A stretch of 64,000 nt of DNA from Anaerolineae bacterium (GTDB lineage: Bacteria; Chloroflexota; Anaerolineae; 4572-78; J111). Of this stretch, positions 24,186-32,369 are shown one piece after another; position 1 is the first letter of the stretch, and each line of letters opens with the position of its first letter. The stretch covers positions 124,001-188,000 of the forward strand of contig JAHDWA010000007.1 of NCBI GenBank assembly GCA_023382535.1. Reading direction: 5' to 3'. A program made the position numbers and the translations under genes. A model generated the notes under the pieces. That model saw nothing but the letters and a program-made list of their open reading frames with translations, did no database searches and was not told the DNA's origin.

Positions 24186-24611
24186 TTACCGGCGAAAGCC
24201 TCGCCGTTTCATCCACTGTTTCTTGGCCCGGTCAGCCTCGCGAATCGCTTCCCAGGCCGCAGCCTCGGAAAGCTGGCCCGCGCCGTACTTCTCGATAGCG
24301 TCCTTGATAGACGCATCCCACGAGGCCAGAGACCAGCCCTGTCCCTGAACAGCGGGCCGTCGTCTTTTGGCGTTCTGTATTTCTTTATCCAAAATTTGAG
24401 CGTAGCGGTCGGCGAAGGGGTGTTTGGGGAAATGTTCAAAGCAGCCGCGCATGGCCCCGCGCTGACTGCCGTCGTCGCACACGAACCAGTAGATGTACCG
24501 GCCCTGAGCGCCACAATGCGGGCAAGTCGCCGCTCCGAACTCGCCCGCATCGTCAAGACCTTCGATATAAAGCACTTTGGGTAAATCTGCGTAGATGTTC
24601 ACTGTACTCAT
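24186..24611 (-). CDS. hypothetical protein with zinc site
   Basis: 141 residues beginning MSTVNIYADLPKVLYIEG. CPHCG...C...C (residues 30-60) suggests a zinc ribbon, then two charged helices ending in WMKRRGFRR. First gene after the promoter at 24629-24657; AGAGG precedes the ATG. Confidence 0.5.
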   Translation of the reverse strand: MSTVNIYADLPKVLYIEGLDDAGEFGAATCPHCGAQGRYIYWFVCDDGSQRGAMRGCFEHFPKHPFADRYAQILDKEIQNAKRRRPAVQGQGWSLASWDASIKDAIEKYGAGQLSEAAAWEAIREADRAKKQWMKRRGFRR

Positions 24612-24628
24612 CCTGCACCTCTAAAAGC

Positions 24629-24686
24629 AGTTTACACTAAGTTTGTCCTGATGTCAATAGACAACTATAAGTTGCATATAGACATC
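24629..24686 (-). promoter_or_regulatory. sigma70-type promoter with upstream dyads
   Basis: Minus-strand TTGACA (24657-24652), 17-base spacer, TAAACT (24634-24629). Upstream lie CAACTATAAGTTG (24662-24674; arms CAACT/AGTTG) inside an outer pair GATGTC (24650-24655) and GACATC (24681-24686). A different operator class from the TAGATATATATCTA sites. Confidence 0.7.
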
Positions 24687-24706
24687 AAGGGGTGCAGGAC
24701 AAAATT

Positions 24707-25072
24707 TTAAGGTTCGTACCCTCGTTTTTCAGGGGGTTGGGGGAAGTGTACGCCCTCCTCAAACTCAGAACCTGGCTCAGGTTGTACCTCCGTCCGACCC
24801 TGTGAACCATCCAGGACCCGGCCCTGTGAACCATCCAGGACCCGGTAAACCTCAAAGCTGGCAGCCCCGCTGATGATAAGCGCCCTGAACAGAATCCCGT
24901 CCAGTAAAGGTTTCAGGTTGGACTCGACCTCGTGCTTGAGGCGGGCCACCTCGCCAGGATGAAGATTTTTGGCCGTCGCCACCACCACCAGGTAGCGTGA
25001 GCCGGGTTGAAATTCGATCACCCGAACCGGCTCCAAAACCTGCGCAATCTTCTCGTTCCACGTGTCAGTCAT
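24707..25072 (-). CDS. hypothetical protein with tandem octapeptide repeat
   Basis: 121 residues. A central strand/helix unit (YLVVVATAKNLHPGEVARLKHEV) is followed by two perfect tandem copies of VLDGSQGR, encoded by a 24-base direct repeat near 24800-24845, and an acidic/Pro tail. Copy-number changes in such repeats are common. Overlaps the HerA-like gene by eight bases. Confidence 0.5.
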   Translation of the reverse strand: MTDTWNEKIAQVLEPVRVIEFQPGSRYLVVVATAKNLHPGEVARLKHEVESNLKPLLDGILFRALIISGAASFEVYRVLDGSQGRVLDGSQGRTEVQPEPGSEFEEGVHFPQPPEKRGYEP

Positions 25073-25976
25073 GGTGGTCGGCCTCTCGCGGCAGGCTCAG
25101 TTCGATAAAGGAAGGCCGGGCCGCCCCCAGCAGGGCCGCGACCGAGGGGATCTTACCCTCGCCGAGCGGCAGCGGCGTTGCCCCCAGGTCACTGGTCCGC
25201 CGCGGCCTGATTTGGATCTCGCTCCAGCCGGCATAGTTGTTGACGATATAACGCCCGGAGGGAAACTTCTTGAGATCGTGCAGGCGGTAGCTGGGCGGAA
25301 TATAGTTCTGCAAATACTTGAACGTTTTATCGTCGAACATCTTGCCGATCAAACGGTCCGTGCAGCCACGCACGATATTTTTGTTGAGCTGCTGCGGCCA
25401 TTGGGTGGCGACAAAGGCCAGCAAACCACGCTTGCGGCCATCGCTTATGAGTAGTTCAAATGCGGCCAGGGAACGTGCTTGCAATTTGCTGGCCCGACCC
25501 TGCGGAGCAAAGATATGGCACTCGTCTACGGCGACCACGCAGGGATACCGAAAATCCTCCGATAGCTCGTAGAGCGCCTCGGCGAACACGGCAAAGAACT
25601 CGACCCGCTGGTCAAGCTGCCGCCCGCTCAAATCGAAAATAACCTTATAGTGGTCGCCTAGCGCATAGCGAATGAAGCGGCCCGGATTCAGCGCCGCCTC
25701 TTCCACGTCGAAGTGGGCCTGGCGCAGCGGTTCGCGGTGATTGACCCGCCCGACAACCATCACATCGTCGCCTAACTCGCGCAGGGAGCAAGCATCGCCG
25801 TTGATGTCAAAAAAGAGGAACGGCAGCCGGTTGGTGTGGGCCTCCTCGGCTCCAACCGCCAGGAGGGTAGATTTACCCGCGCCGCGATTGCCCATCGCCA
25901 GGACCGAAACGCCGTCGGTCCGGTAGGGTAACTCGCGCAGGTCAATCTGGTAGTAGGGTGAAAAATTGAAGATCAT
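25065..25976 (-). CDS. HerA/FtsK-like P-loop ATPase
   Basis: 303 residues. Walker A GNRGAGKST (29-37), Walker B VAVDECHIF (148-156), then SDGRKRGLLAFVATQWPQQLNK (178-199), the sensor and arginine-finger segment of HerA/DUF87 ATPases. No transmembrane part. HerA works with a nuclease in DNA-end processing or as a packaging motor. Nearby RecB/Cas4-like and RecU-like genes favour recombination. Confidence 0.78.
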   Translation of the reverse strand: MIFNFSPYYQIDLRELPYRTDGVSVLAMGNRGAGKSTLLAVGAEEAHTNRLPFLFFDINGDACSLRELGDDVMVVGRVNHREPLRQAHFDVEEAALNPGRFIRYALGDHYKVIFDLSGRQLDQRVEFFAVFAEALYELSEDFRYPCVVAVDECHIFAPQGRASKLQARSLAAFELLISDGRKRGLLAFVATQWPQQLNKNIVRGCTDRLIGKMFDDKTFKYLQNYIPPSYRLHDLKKFPSGRYIVNNYAGWSEIQIRPRRTSDLGATPLPLGEGKIPSVAALLGAARPSFIELSLPREADHHD

Positions 25977-25979
25977 GGA

Positions 25980-26693
25980 TTATTCCTTTTCTTCTGAGGA
26001 TGGAGGTTGGGGCCGGCTAAAGAAATGGTGGGCGTGGATAAATACGACCCCAGCGCGCTTCGCGCATTGCTCGTCTTCGGCCCGGTCACCGACAAACAGG
26101 CTGTTATCCCAATCCGCGATATAATTGATTTCCCAGAGCCGGTGTTCGACCAGGGCCAGCATGCCGATGTCCGGCTTGCGGCAGAGAGAGCGGTAATTGT
26201 AAGGAAAATGGTCGCCCCGTGGGTCGTGGTAACAGGAAAAGAGCATGTGGAACGGGTTTTGAGCAAACTGGTCAAGCATGACCCGATGCTCGGCCTCAAC
26301 CTGGCCCGGCGTTTTATACCCCCAGGCAACGCCGCCCTGGTTGGTAATACCGACAACCACAAAACCATCGTCCCGGAACTTCCACAGAACTTTTTCAACG
26401 TCGGGATAGAGCAGCACGTTGTCGGCGCCTTCGATAAACTTATGCCCACCCCGGCTGGTACGGACCGTCCCATCCAGATCCAGGCACAGGACCGGCGCCA
26501 CCTGGGGAAGCGCCACCTGCTTCCTGTCAGCCGGGTTTAGACGCAGCAGGATCGGCTCGCTCAGAGTGGGGCACATCCCCCAGTAGGGCCAATTACCATC
26601 AGGATCCGTGACTGCCCCATTGGTGAACTGCTTAAATTCAAGCTCGGTGTGATTCGCGCCGCAGCGGGCACATCCATAAACATTTGTAATCAT
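25980..26693 (-). CDS. HAD-superfamily phosphatase, PNKP/HisB-like
   Basis: 237 residues. LCLDLDGTVR (69-78) carries the two catalytic aspartates, GITNQGGVAWGY (about 110-121) is motif II and FVGDRAEDEQCAKRAG the last motif. This set matches polynucleotide 3'-phosphatase and histidinol-phosphatase-type HAD-IIIA enzymes. An N-terminal CARCG...C zinc knuckle is extra. In a replication or recombination region, a DNA/RNA 3'-end phosphatase is likely. Confidence 0.75.
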   Translation of the reverse strand: MITNVYGCARCGANHTELEFKQFTNGAVTDPDGNWPYWGMCPTLSEPILLRLNPADRKQVALPQVAPVLCLDLDGTVRTSRGGHKFIEGADNVLLYPDVEKVLWKFRDDGFVVVGITNQGGVAWGYKTPGQVEAEHRVMLDQFAQNPFHMLFSCYHDPRGDHFPYNYRSLCRKPDIGMLALVEHRLWEINYIADWDNSLFVGDRAEDEQCAKRAGVVFIHAHHFFSRPQPPSSEEKE

Positions 26694-26731
26694 AAGTCCT
26701 CCTTTGTAGGGTTAATAGGAGCGCGAACTGG

Positions 26732-27103
26732 TCAGAGGGGGTCAAGACCAATACCTATCGCTCGGTTAATAAATTGATTGACATCTTTCAGGGATACTAA
26801 CGTCAGGGATAGTTCCCGCAGCGCCTTGATTTCAGCCGCCATCTCCTCGTCCACTTCGCCGAAAGGCGAAGCCTCCAGCCAGCAGGGAGCGTGGATATGG
26901 TGCTGGACAAAAGCAATCACCAGCTTTAACTGCTCGTCCGTTGGCTTTTGATTGAGGTAGTCCATCACCGCCGCCCGCAGCCGGCCCGTAACATCGTCCT
27001 GCCAGTTGAGCGGCGTGCCCCTGGCAAACTCGCGGTCAATGTAATTGGCCGGGTCAGTTGGTTTTTCCAGGTTCAATGTTGGTATTTTTATCGCAAACTC
27101 CAT
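26732..27103 (-). CDS. hypothetical protein
   Basis: 123 residues, mainly helical, with QPKTDEQLKLVIAFVQHHIHAP-like helix and an acidic patch (FGEVDEEMAAEIKALREL). Follows the phosphatase gene in the same direction. No family recognised. Confidence 0.5.
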   Translation of the reverse strand: MEFAIKIPTLNLEKPTDPANYIDREFARGTPLNWQDDVTGRLRAAVMDYLNQKPTDEQLKLVIAFVQHHIHAPCWLEASPFGEVDEEMAAEIKALRELSLTLVSLKDVNQFINRAIGIGLDPL

Positions 27104-27114
27104 GCTTAGCCTCC

Positions 27115-27630
27115 TTAGCTTTCAGATTGAATCAAAGTGAGCAGCCAGAGTGGATACCCGTCCGGGTCGGGCACGGCCAGCCCCTCGGCTTTAATAAAGA
27201 TAATGCGACCACGCTCGTCCCGCTCAAGCGTCAGAATCGGGTGCAGCCGCCAATGAAATGAATTGTCCGGCTGCCGCCAGGCCACCAGGTAGCAGCCCAC
27301 CGCCCCGACCGAGGCGTAGTCCTTCATGATCAGGTATTGGTGGATGCGCTCGCCGAGCACGAAGCGGCCCTGATTCTTGCCCTTCATTGGCTCCAGCCAC
27401 TCCTTGATTTCGAGCCACAGGAGCCTGCCCCGGTAGCCGCGCAGGGCCAGGCAGTAATCGGGCGGCCCCTGGCCGGTCAGCCGGACCTGCTTTCCCCCAT
27501 CTTTAGAAAATACCTTGACCTCCGGGAAGGTCTTGGTCCAGAAAAGCTGCTCGCGGGCCGCGTAATACCGGAAAGACGTTTCGGCCAACTGCTCGGCCAA
27601 ATCGCCGTAAGCCTTACTCTCGTATCCCAT
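27115..27630 (-). CDS. RecU-like Holliday-junction resolvase (PD-(D/E)XK)
   Basis: 171 residues. GPPDYCLAL (55-63) with Asp58 and LLWLEIKEW (70-78) with Glu74 and Lys76 give the PD-D/ExK core; ERIHQYLIMKDYASVGAVGCYLV resembles the HQ...G motif of RecU. Start chosen at ATG ten bases after GGAG. It overlaps the HNH gene by 17 bases. Junction cutting fits with the HerA-like, HNH and RecB-like neighbours. Confidence 0.65.
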   Translation of the reverse strand: MGYESKAYGDLAEQLAETSFRYYAAREQLFWTKTFPEVKVFSKDGGKQVRLTGQGPPDYCLALRGYRGRLLWLEIKEWLEPMKGKNQGRFVLGERIHQYLIMKDYASVGAVGCYLVAWRQPDNSFHWRLHPILTLERDERGRIIFIKAEGLAVPDPDGYPLWLLTLIQSES

Positions 27631-27883
27631 CGCCGTATAGCTCCACATTTTCACTGATGATTTGATGGCAGTCTTCACAGGCAACCAACAGGTCTTCTGG
27701 ATCCTCGTGACCGAGGCGGGCATAGGTGCGGTGGTGGGTGTGCAACCGGCGCACGTTCCCAGGCGCATTGCAAACCTGGCAGCGGAAGCGCGCTCGCCGC
27801 TTGGCCTCAAACGCCCGCCGCTGCCATTCAGGGGATTTGAGATAGTCGTAATAGTTGATTGGGTCTCGGTAATTGATGGTCAT
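27614..27883 (-). CDS. HNH endonuclease
   Basis: 89 residues in the shortest reading. YLKSPEWQRRAFEAKRRARFRCQVCN, LHTHHRTYARLGHE and LLVACEDCHQ form a complete HNH zinc finger (CxxC...HH...CxxC-H). The start is uncertain; an ATG 27-30 bases upstream is possible. Confidence 0.75.
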   Translation of the reverse strand: MTINYRDPINYYDYLKSPEWQRRAFEAKRRARFRCQVCNAPGNVRRLHTHHRTYARLGHEDPEDLLVACEDCHQIISENVELYGDGIRE

Positions 27884-27931
27884 TGCAGGCAAATGTGGCC
27901 TCCCTCTCATCATTGAGAACAACAGCTTTTC

Positions 27932-28534
27932 CTAGTCGCGGCACCAGCCGCAGTCGCACTCAGGCGCCGGCCCACCGGCATCCACCGCTGCCAGGATGGT
28001 TTTAGCCTTGGCGTCGAGGGTATCGGCCATAGATGCTTCCGGCAGGACTTCCAGGACCCAAACCGGGATGCTGTACCATTCCCTATGGGGCACGTCCCGG
28101 CAAATGTAAACCACCAGTGCTCGCGGCCAGCCGCCGTGCCGCAGGTACATCTGGACCTGCTGGTAATCGTCACGGTGGACTCCCTCCTGGATCGCCTTCT
28201 GGAACTTGGCCCAATTGACGGTCTTGATCTCAACCAGGTCACCGTCCAGTTCAAAGTCCACGTGGCCCTTGACCCGTGGGTCGTAAAACGCCACTATCTC
28301 CCTGCTAACGTACTCGACACCACCGGGCAGCGCCCGTAGGAGTTCGTACTGGAACATATAGCCCAGCCAGGTGTACCAGTAGGTCTGGTCGTCGTAACGC
28401 TCTCCTTGCTTCAAATCGAAGTAGAGCTGACGGCTGCACTTGGCTATTTGGGACATACCCAGATAGTCACGCCCCAGCCTGGCATTTTCCTTGATTCCAT
28501 CCACCAGTAACCGTTTGAGTTCAACTGCTTCCAA
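27932..28534 (-). CDS. RecB/Cas4-like nuclease with Fe-S cysteines
   Basis: 200 residues from a TTG start, decided by AGGAGGTTAATC directly in front. Asp93, Glu102 and Lys104 (GHVDFELDGDLVEIKT) form the PD-(D/E)XK core, QQVQMYL (125-131) the QxxxY motif. Cys33 (AKCSRQLYF) plus Cys193, 195 and 198 (CDCGWC) have the arrangement of the 4Fe-4S cluster of Cas4/AddB exonucleases. No cas genes or CRISPR nearby, so it is an element recombination nuclease. Confidence 0.75.
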   Translation of the reverse strand: MEAVELKRLLVDGIKENARLGRDYLGMSQIAKCSRQLYFDLKQGERYDDQTYWYTWLGYMFQYELLRALPGGVEYVSREIVAFYDPRVKGHVDFELDGDLVEIKTVNWAKFQKAIQEGVHRDDYQQVQMYLRHGGWPRALVVYICRDVPHREWYSIPVWVLEVLPEASMADTLDAKAKTILAAVDAGGPAPECDCGWCRD

Positions 28535-28545
28535 GATTAACCTCC

Positions 28546-28845
28546 TTATACCCGCGACCACCGCTCCAGCGCAGCCTCGGCCAACCCTTTGGCCTCTTCC
28601 AGGTCGGCCGCGCTGGCAATGGCCTGTAATACCTCGATCAGGCAATCGTTATCCCGCCAGACCTGAGCTGCGCGCAACCACAAGTGCTCATTTTCGGCCC
28701 GCCAGAAGCTGGCCAACCGGGCCTGCTCCGCAACACTGCCGGCCAGGGCGAAGGCCCAACAAGCGATGGTGAGCCACTGGTTCCGATTCTCACGGATCAG
28801 GTTCATATCCCGCCAGTAAAGCTGCTTGTTCAGGGGGAGGGTCAT
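28546..28845 (-). CDS. small helical hypothetical protein
   Basis: 99 residues, Trp-rich helices (WLTIACWAFALAGSVAEQARLASFW, LWLRAAQVWRD). Overlaps the methyltransferase stop by ATGA. No family recognised. Confidence 0.5.
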   Translation of the reverse strand: MTLPLNKQLYWRDMNLIRENRNQWLTIACWAFALAGSVAEQARLASFWRAENEHLWLRAAQVWRDNDCLIEVLQAIASAADLEEAKGLAEAALERWSRV

Positions 28846-30695
28846 AGCAAGCTCGCCTGCCCCTCGACCACTTTGGCGGTTCGGGTAGCCCCCCGTGGCT
28901 TATGCTCCGCCAGCGCCGCGGCAGTAGTCCTGCGTTCGGCCCGGACGGCCGCATGCGCGGCCAGGTACTCGCCGCTCAGGTCCGTTCCGACGAAGCGAAG
29001 CGGATGGCCTTCGTTGGTCCATTCGCGACAAACCTGCCCCACAGTACCACTTCCACAGAAGGGATCGAGAACCAGAGCCGCTACGACCGGCAGCGGCTCC
29101 AAATCCGGCAGACTGACTGGCTCCAGCCAGCCCCGCTCCGACCAACGGGCCAGCAGGTCGGGCGGGACCGGCCTGGCCCCGCTGCGGTCGGTCCGCAAAT
29201 AATGCTTGAACGCTTCTTCCCCTGCCTCGGCCATCATTTCGGCCCGGTGCGGGGAGCGGCGCAGTTGGGCGGCATAAGCCCGCTGCTCGTAGCGGGTTAT
29301 CTCGCGGCTGCCCTCCCGTTCACCACGAGGCCGGCTGAACCCGGCCCGCCCCACCACCACACTGGGATCCCGTGAAAGGCCGGGACTCGTGTCCCGGAAA
29401 TTCACGGGGGTCGTCTCGGCAGGCCGGTCTGATCCGGTCGGGGTGGCAATGATTTCGCGGTCGTCCGGGCGCAGGGCCAGCCCGCCCCGATTGCAGGTAC
29501 AGGTCGGCTCAAAGCCGAGCAGTTCGTCGGGGTGCTGCTCCCGCCACTGCTGCCAGGATGTGCCCGCTGAGGTGAGGAACTGCGTTCCCTTGGCAATCAT
29601 TTCCCCTTCGAGCTTGGCCCCGTTGCGCTTGGGCGCGCCCGCAAAATCTGGCTTGCGGATAACCCGTCGCCAGGGCGCCCCGCACCCGGAACAGACCCCA
29701 TGCTCAGAGGTGGTGCCGCGCAGCAGATCACGCACCAGGTTGGGCGGAAAGGTGGCGTAGTGGGTTCCCTTGTAGGCGACCGTGGGTACGTTTAGGGCCA
29801 GCGGCTCGCCTTCGGGATCCAGCAGCAGCCCGCCGTTGTTCCTGATTGCTTCCAGGTGGGCCAGGTAGCCCCGTACCCCGGCGATCAGGGTATCGAGCGA
29901 ATCGTACCAGGGATCGCTGGTCCGGTAGCGCCGCAGGCCGCCCTCATCAAAAAGGGTAAGTTGGGCCTGCCGCTGCATAGCGTAATAATCCCAGTAGGGG
30001 TGACTGCTCCGGGCCAGGATGTAAACGTACTCATGGGCGATGGTTGGCCGGTCTTCCACGCTCTCGGGAAGGGCGTTCACTTTGAGCCACGGTAGGGTAG
30101 CCCGCCAGTACCAGCCTGCCGCCTGGAGCGCCAGGACGACCCGCTCCGGGATGCCCATTTTATCCTTGGGCTTGAGGCCGGTCTTGCGGCGGACACGAGC
30201 CACATCGTATCCGCCTTCGCAGCTATGCCCGTTCTTGGAGCCGGAATCGCCACCCCACTTCCTATCGTTAGCGTAGCTGTCACCCAGGTTGAGGAACCAG
30301 ACCCCCTCGGATCGCAGCACTCGCATGACTTCGTGTCCGATTTCGACCATGTGCTCGATGTAAAGCTCAATACTTGGTTCGTTCCCGAGGTGTCCGTACC
30401 ATGCGCGACAGTGGCGGCAGAACTGACCCAGGCTGGCTTTTTGAGCAGGGACGCCGACGACCTTCTCACCAGGCTGAAAGCTGCTGTGCTTGCCGCGTCG
30501 CCAGCCATCCTTCCGGCCCGCCTCCCTTTGCCCGTTGACCTCTTCCCACTCGTGAAGGCAGTCACTTCGCCCACCCCAAATCTGCGGCTCAAGATCGTAG
30601 ACCCGCAGACCGTAATAGGGTGGCGAGGTAAAGGCGGAATGAATCGAGTTGTTCTTGAACGGCAGCCGCACTGCCGTTGCCTGAGCTAAAGCCAT
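28842..30695 (-). CDS. DNA methyltransferase, amino (N4-C or N6-A), circularly permuted type
   Basis: 617 residues. Motif IV TSPPYYGLR (23-31) comes first and the AdoMet motif DPFCGSGTVGQV (544-555) near the C-terminus, beta-class order; SPPYY favours cytosine-N4 methylation. Two short zinc clusters (CSGCGAPW; CTCNRG) lie in the middle, likely the target-recognition part. ATG after GAGGAG. No restriction enzyme partner is recognisable. Confidence 0.82.
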   Translation of the reverse strand: MALAQATAVRLPFKNNSIHSAFTSPPYYGLRVYDLEPQIWGGRSDCLHEWEEVNGQREAGRKDGWRRGKHSSFQPGEKVVGVPAQKASLGQFCRHCRAWYGHLGNEPSIELYIEHMVEIGHEVMRVLRSEGVWFLNLGDSYANDRKWGGDSGSKNGHSCEGGYDVARVRRKTGLKPKDKMGIPERVVLALQAAGWYWRATLPWLKVNALPESVEDRPTIAHEYVYILARSSHPYWDYYAMQRQAQLTLFDEGGLRRYRTSDPWYDSLDTLIAGVRGYLAHLEAIRNNGGLLLDPEGEPLALNVPTVAYKGTHYATFPPNLVRDLLRGTTSEHGVCSGCGAPWRRVIRKPDFAGAPKRNGAKLEGEMIAKGTQFLTSAGTSWQQWREQHPDELLGFEPTCTCNRGGLALRPDDREIIATPTGSDRPAETTPVNFRDTSPGLSRDPSVVVGRAGFSRPRGEREGSREITRYEQRAYAAQLRRSPHRAEMMAEAGEEAFKHYLRTDRSGARPVPPDLLARWSERGWLEPVSLPDLEPLPVVAALVLDPFCGSGTVGQVCREWTNEGHPLRFVGTDLSGEYLAAHAAVRAERRTTAAALAEHKPRGATRTAKVVEGQASLL

Positions 30696-30922
30696 CCGGT
30701 GGTCTCCTCGAACCTGACAAATTCATCACACTTGGGCGAGGTATTCGCCCCGCGCACCCGCAGCAACGCCGCGGGCACGAGTTCAAATTCAGAGTTGCGC
30801 AGTTTTTCGTCGGACATTCCGACGATACCGGGCAGGTCCCGGCCTGCCCTGACTTCGATGACGGTCACCGGCCGACCTCGCAGAAACACGGTTTCCCCGA
30901 CCGGGGGGAAACTGTGGATCAA
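30686..30922 (-). CDS. small hypothetical protein
   Basis: 78 residues from a TTG start ten bases behind AAGGAG. GETVFLRGRPVTVIEVRAG suggests a small beta-barrel (SH3-like). Overlaps the start of the methyltransferase by ten bases. Function unknown. Confidence 0.5.
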   Translation of the reverse strand: MIHSFPPVGETVFLRGRPVTVIEVRAGRDLPGIVGMSDEKLRNSEFELVPAALLRVRGANTSPKCDEFVRFEETTGWL

Positions 30923-30952
30923 TCACCGGCTGCTCCTTCTTCGGCCTGGCCA

Positions 30953-32344
30953 TCAAAACATCCTCGGCTGCAAGTTCAAATGCCCATTTTTGGCCGCTTT
31001 TTGTTCCTCTGCCGCAACGGCTAAAATAGCATCCACATCAGTCTGCCCCCAACGAATAAACTCGCTCCACCAGGCCATGCGCGGCTCGCAGATTTCCACA
31101 TAGGGCTTGTGACTCTCCACAACCACCACCTCATCCCACCCGGCCAGCAGTGCGCCGATAGCTTCGCTCCCGGTCCCTCCGCAGCAGATGAGCGCCCGCC
31201 GTGGGCTGTACTGCGGATGCGGGAGGAACAATCCGGTCAGCCACTTGGTCAACTTGATACTTTTGAGGGTCGGATGATTATTCTTCTGAATGGTCGGCGC
31301 AAAGCGAGGTTCGCGCTCCAGGCCGCCCGAATTGACCCGCCGCCGTACCAGGTCGGGCATGTGGGATAGCCCGGCATTACGCTCCAGCTTGCTAACCTTG
31401 CCCGCGTAAAAGGTAGGGTCGGCATGAGCCAACCGCTCGAAAATCTCATAATTCCAGTCGGCCTGATAGAAGTAGTGACTCTTCCCGTGCTCACTCTCGA
31501 AATGTCCCGCTGCGCAGTCGGGGTGACAGAAGTATTGAGGGACAGTCTCGATTCCATTCTCCCCACCCTTGCGCTCGAACGGCTGGCGCTTAACCCCCTT
31601 GTCATAAAAAACATCGCCTTCCCACGGCAGGGAAGGCTCGTCGCCGTCCACCGACCCCGACTCATTTTTGACCTGCTTCGTTCCGGTCAGCCGGCAGTTT
31701 GGATGATGGGTCAATATGAGATTACCCGCCCAGCGGCCATTAACCTTATTAGCCTGGCCATAACCCACGTTGACCACCCCGGCCCCGGTCTCCGCGATCC
31801 CCCGCCGGCGATTCTTCGGCAGCGGCGTCTGGGCCAGGATGATCGGCTCGATTTCGGGCCGGAAGACCCCACGCCCGTACTGCCAACCTTCCACGCCGGG
31901 GATGACGGTGCCCTTGGGCTGGCCGGAGCCGTAAATCCAGCCAAGCTGGAACGGCAGTTCGAGCACCTCCCCGGCGTGTTGATTGTAGAAGGTGGGGGCC
32001 AGGAGGTAGCGGGCGGCTTCCTGCGCCAGGGCCAGCCGGTGCTGAGTCCGAGGGTGGGTGAAGCTGGCCGTGAACGCGCCGGGATGGGCCAGCCTGGCCA
32101 GCCCGCGCCAGGTCTTAGCCTTGTAAGCCACATCGGTATCCCAAACATGACCCAGGAAGCCGGCCGAGTGGCGCTGAAAGGAGCCGTCTCTCCCGAATCT
32201 GGCCGGAGCACTATTTTCCTTGCCGAAACGTCGGATAATGGTATCCAGGTTGTACGGCCAGTCCCCAGCGATGAAATGAAACAGGGGACCGGCATAGTCC
32301 TCGATGAAGTCTCGGATGTCTGCGTGAATGATCTCGTATCGCAT
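30953..32344 (-). CDS. phage-type DNA methyltransferase (beta class)
   Basis: 463 residues. GDWPYNL (27-33) replaces the usual DPPY catalytic motif, NHPTLKSIKLTKWL is the HPTxKP helix common in these enzymes, and ICCGGTGSEAIGALLAG (386-402) is the AdoMet loop. The trp in place of proline in motif IV is unusual; activity is plausible but not assured. Fourth methyltransferase domain of the element. Confidence 0.75.
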   Translation of the reverse strand: MRYEIIHADIRDFIEDYAGPLFHFIAGDWPYNLDTIIRRFGKENSAPARFGRDGSFQRHSAGFLGHVWDTDVAYKAKTWRGLARLAHPGAFTASFTHPRTQHRLALAQEAARYLLAPTFYNQHAGEVLELPFQLGWIYGSGQPKGTVIPGVEGWQYGRGVFRPEIEPIILAQTPLPKNRRRGIAETGAGVVNVGYGQANKVNGRWAGNLILTHHPNCRLTGTKQVKNESGSVDGDEPSLPWEGDVFYDKGVKRQPFERKGGENGIETVPQYFCHPDCAAGHFESEHGKSHYFYQADWNYEIFERLAHADPTFYAGKVSKLERNAGLSHMPDLVRRRVNSGGLEREPRFAPTIQKNNHPTLKSIKLTKWLTGLFLPHPQYSPRRALICCGGTGSEAIGALLAGWDEVVVVESHKPYVEICEPRMAWWSEFIRWGQTDVDAILAVAAEEQKAAKNGHLNLQPRMF

Positions 32345-32369
32345 TGTTTGATTACGCCGTAATCAGCCT

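Noticed and set aside
24796..24848. CRISPR-type repeats
   Set aside because: Only two adjoining copies without spacers, in frame inside a gene. No CRISPR array was seen anywhere in the window despite the Cas4-like nuclease.
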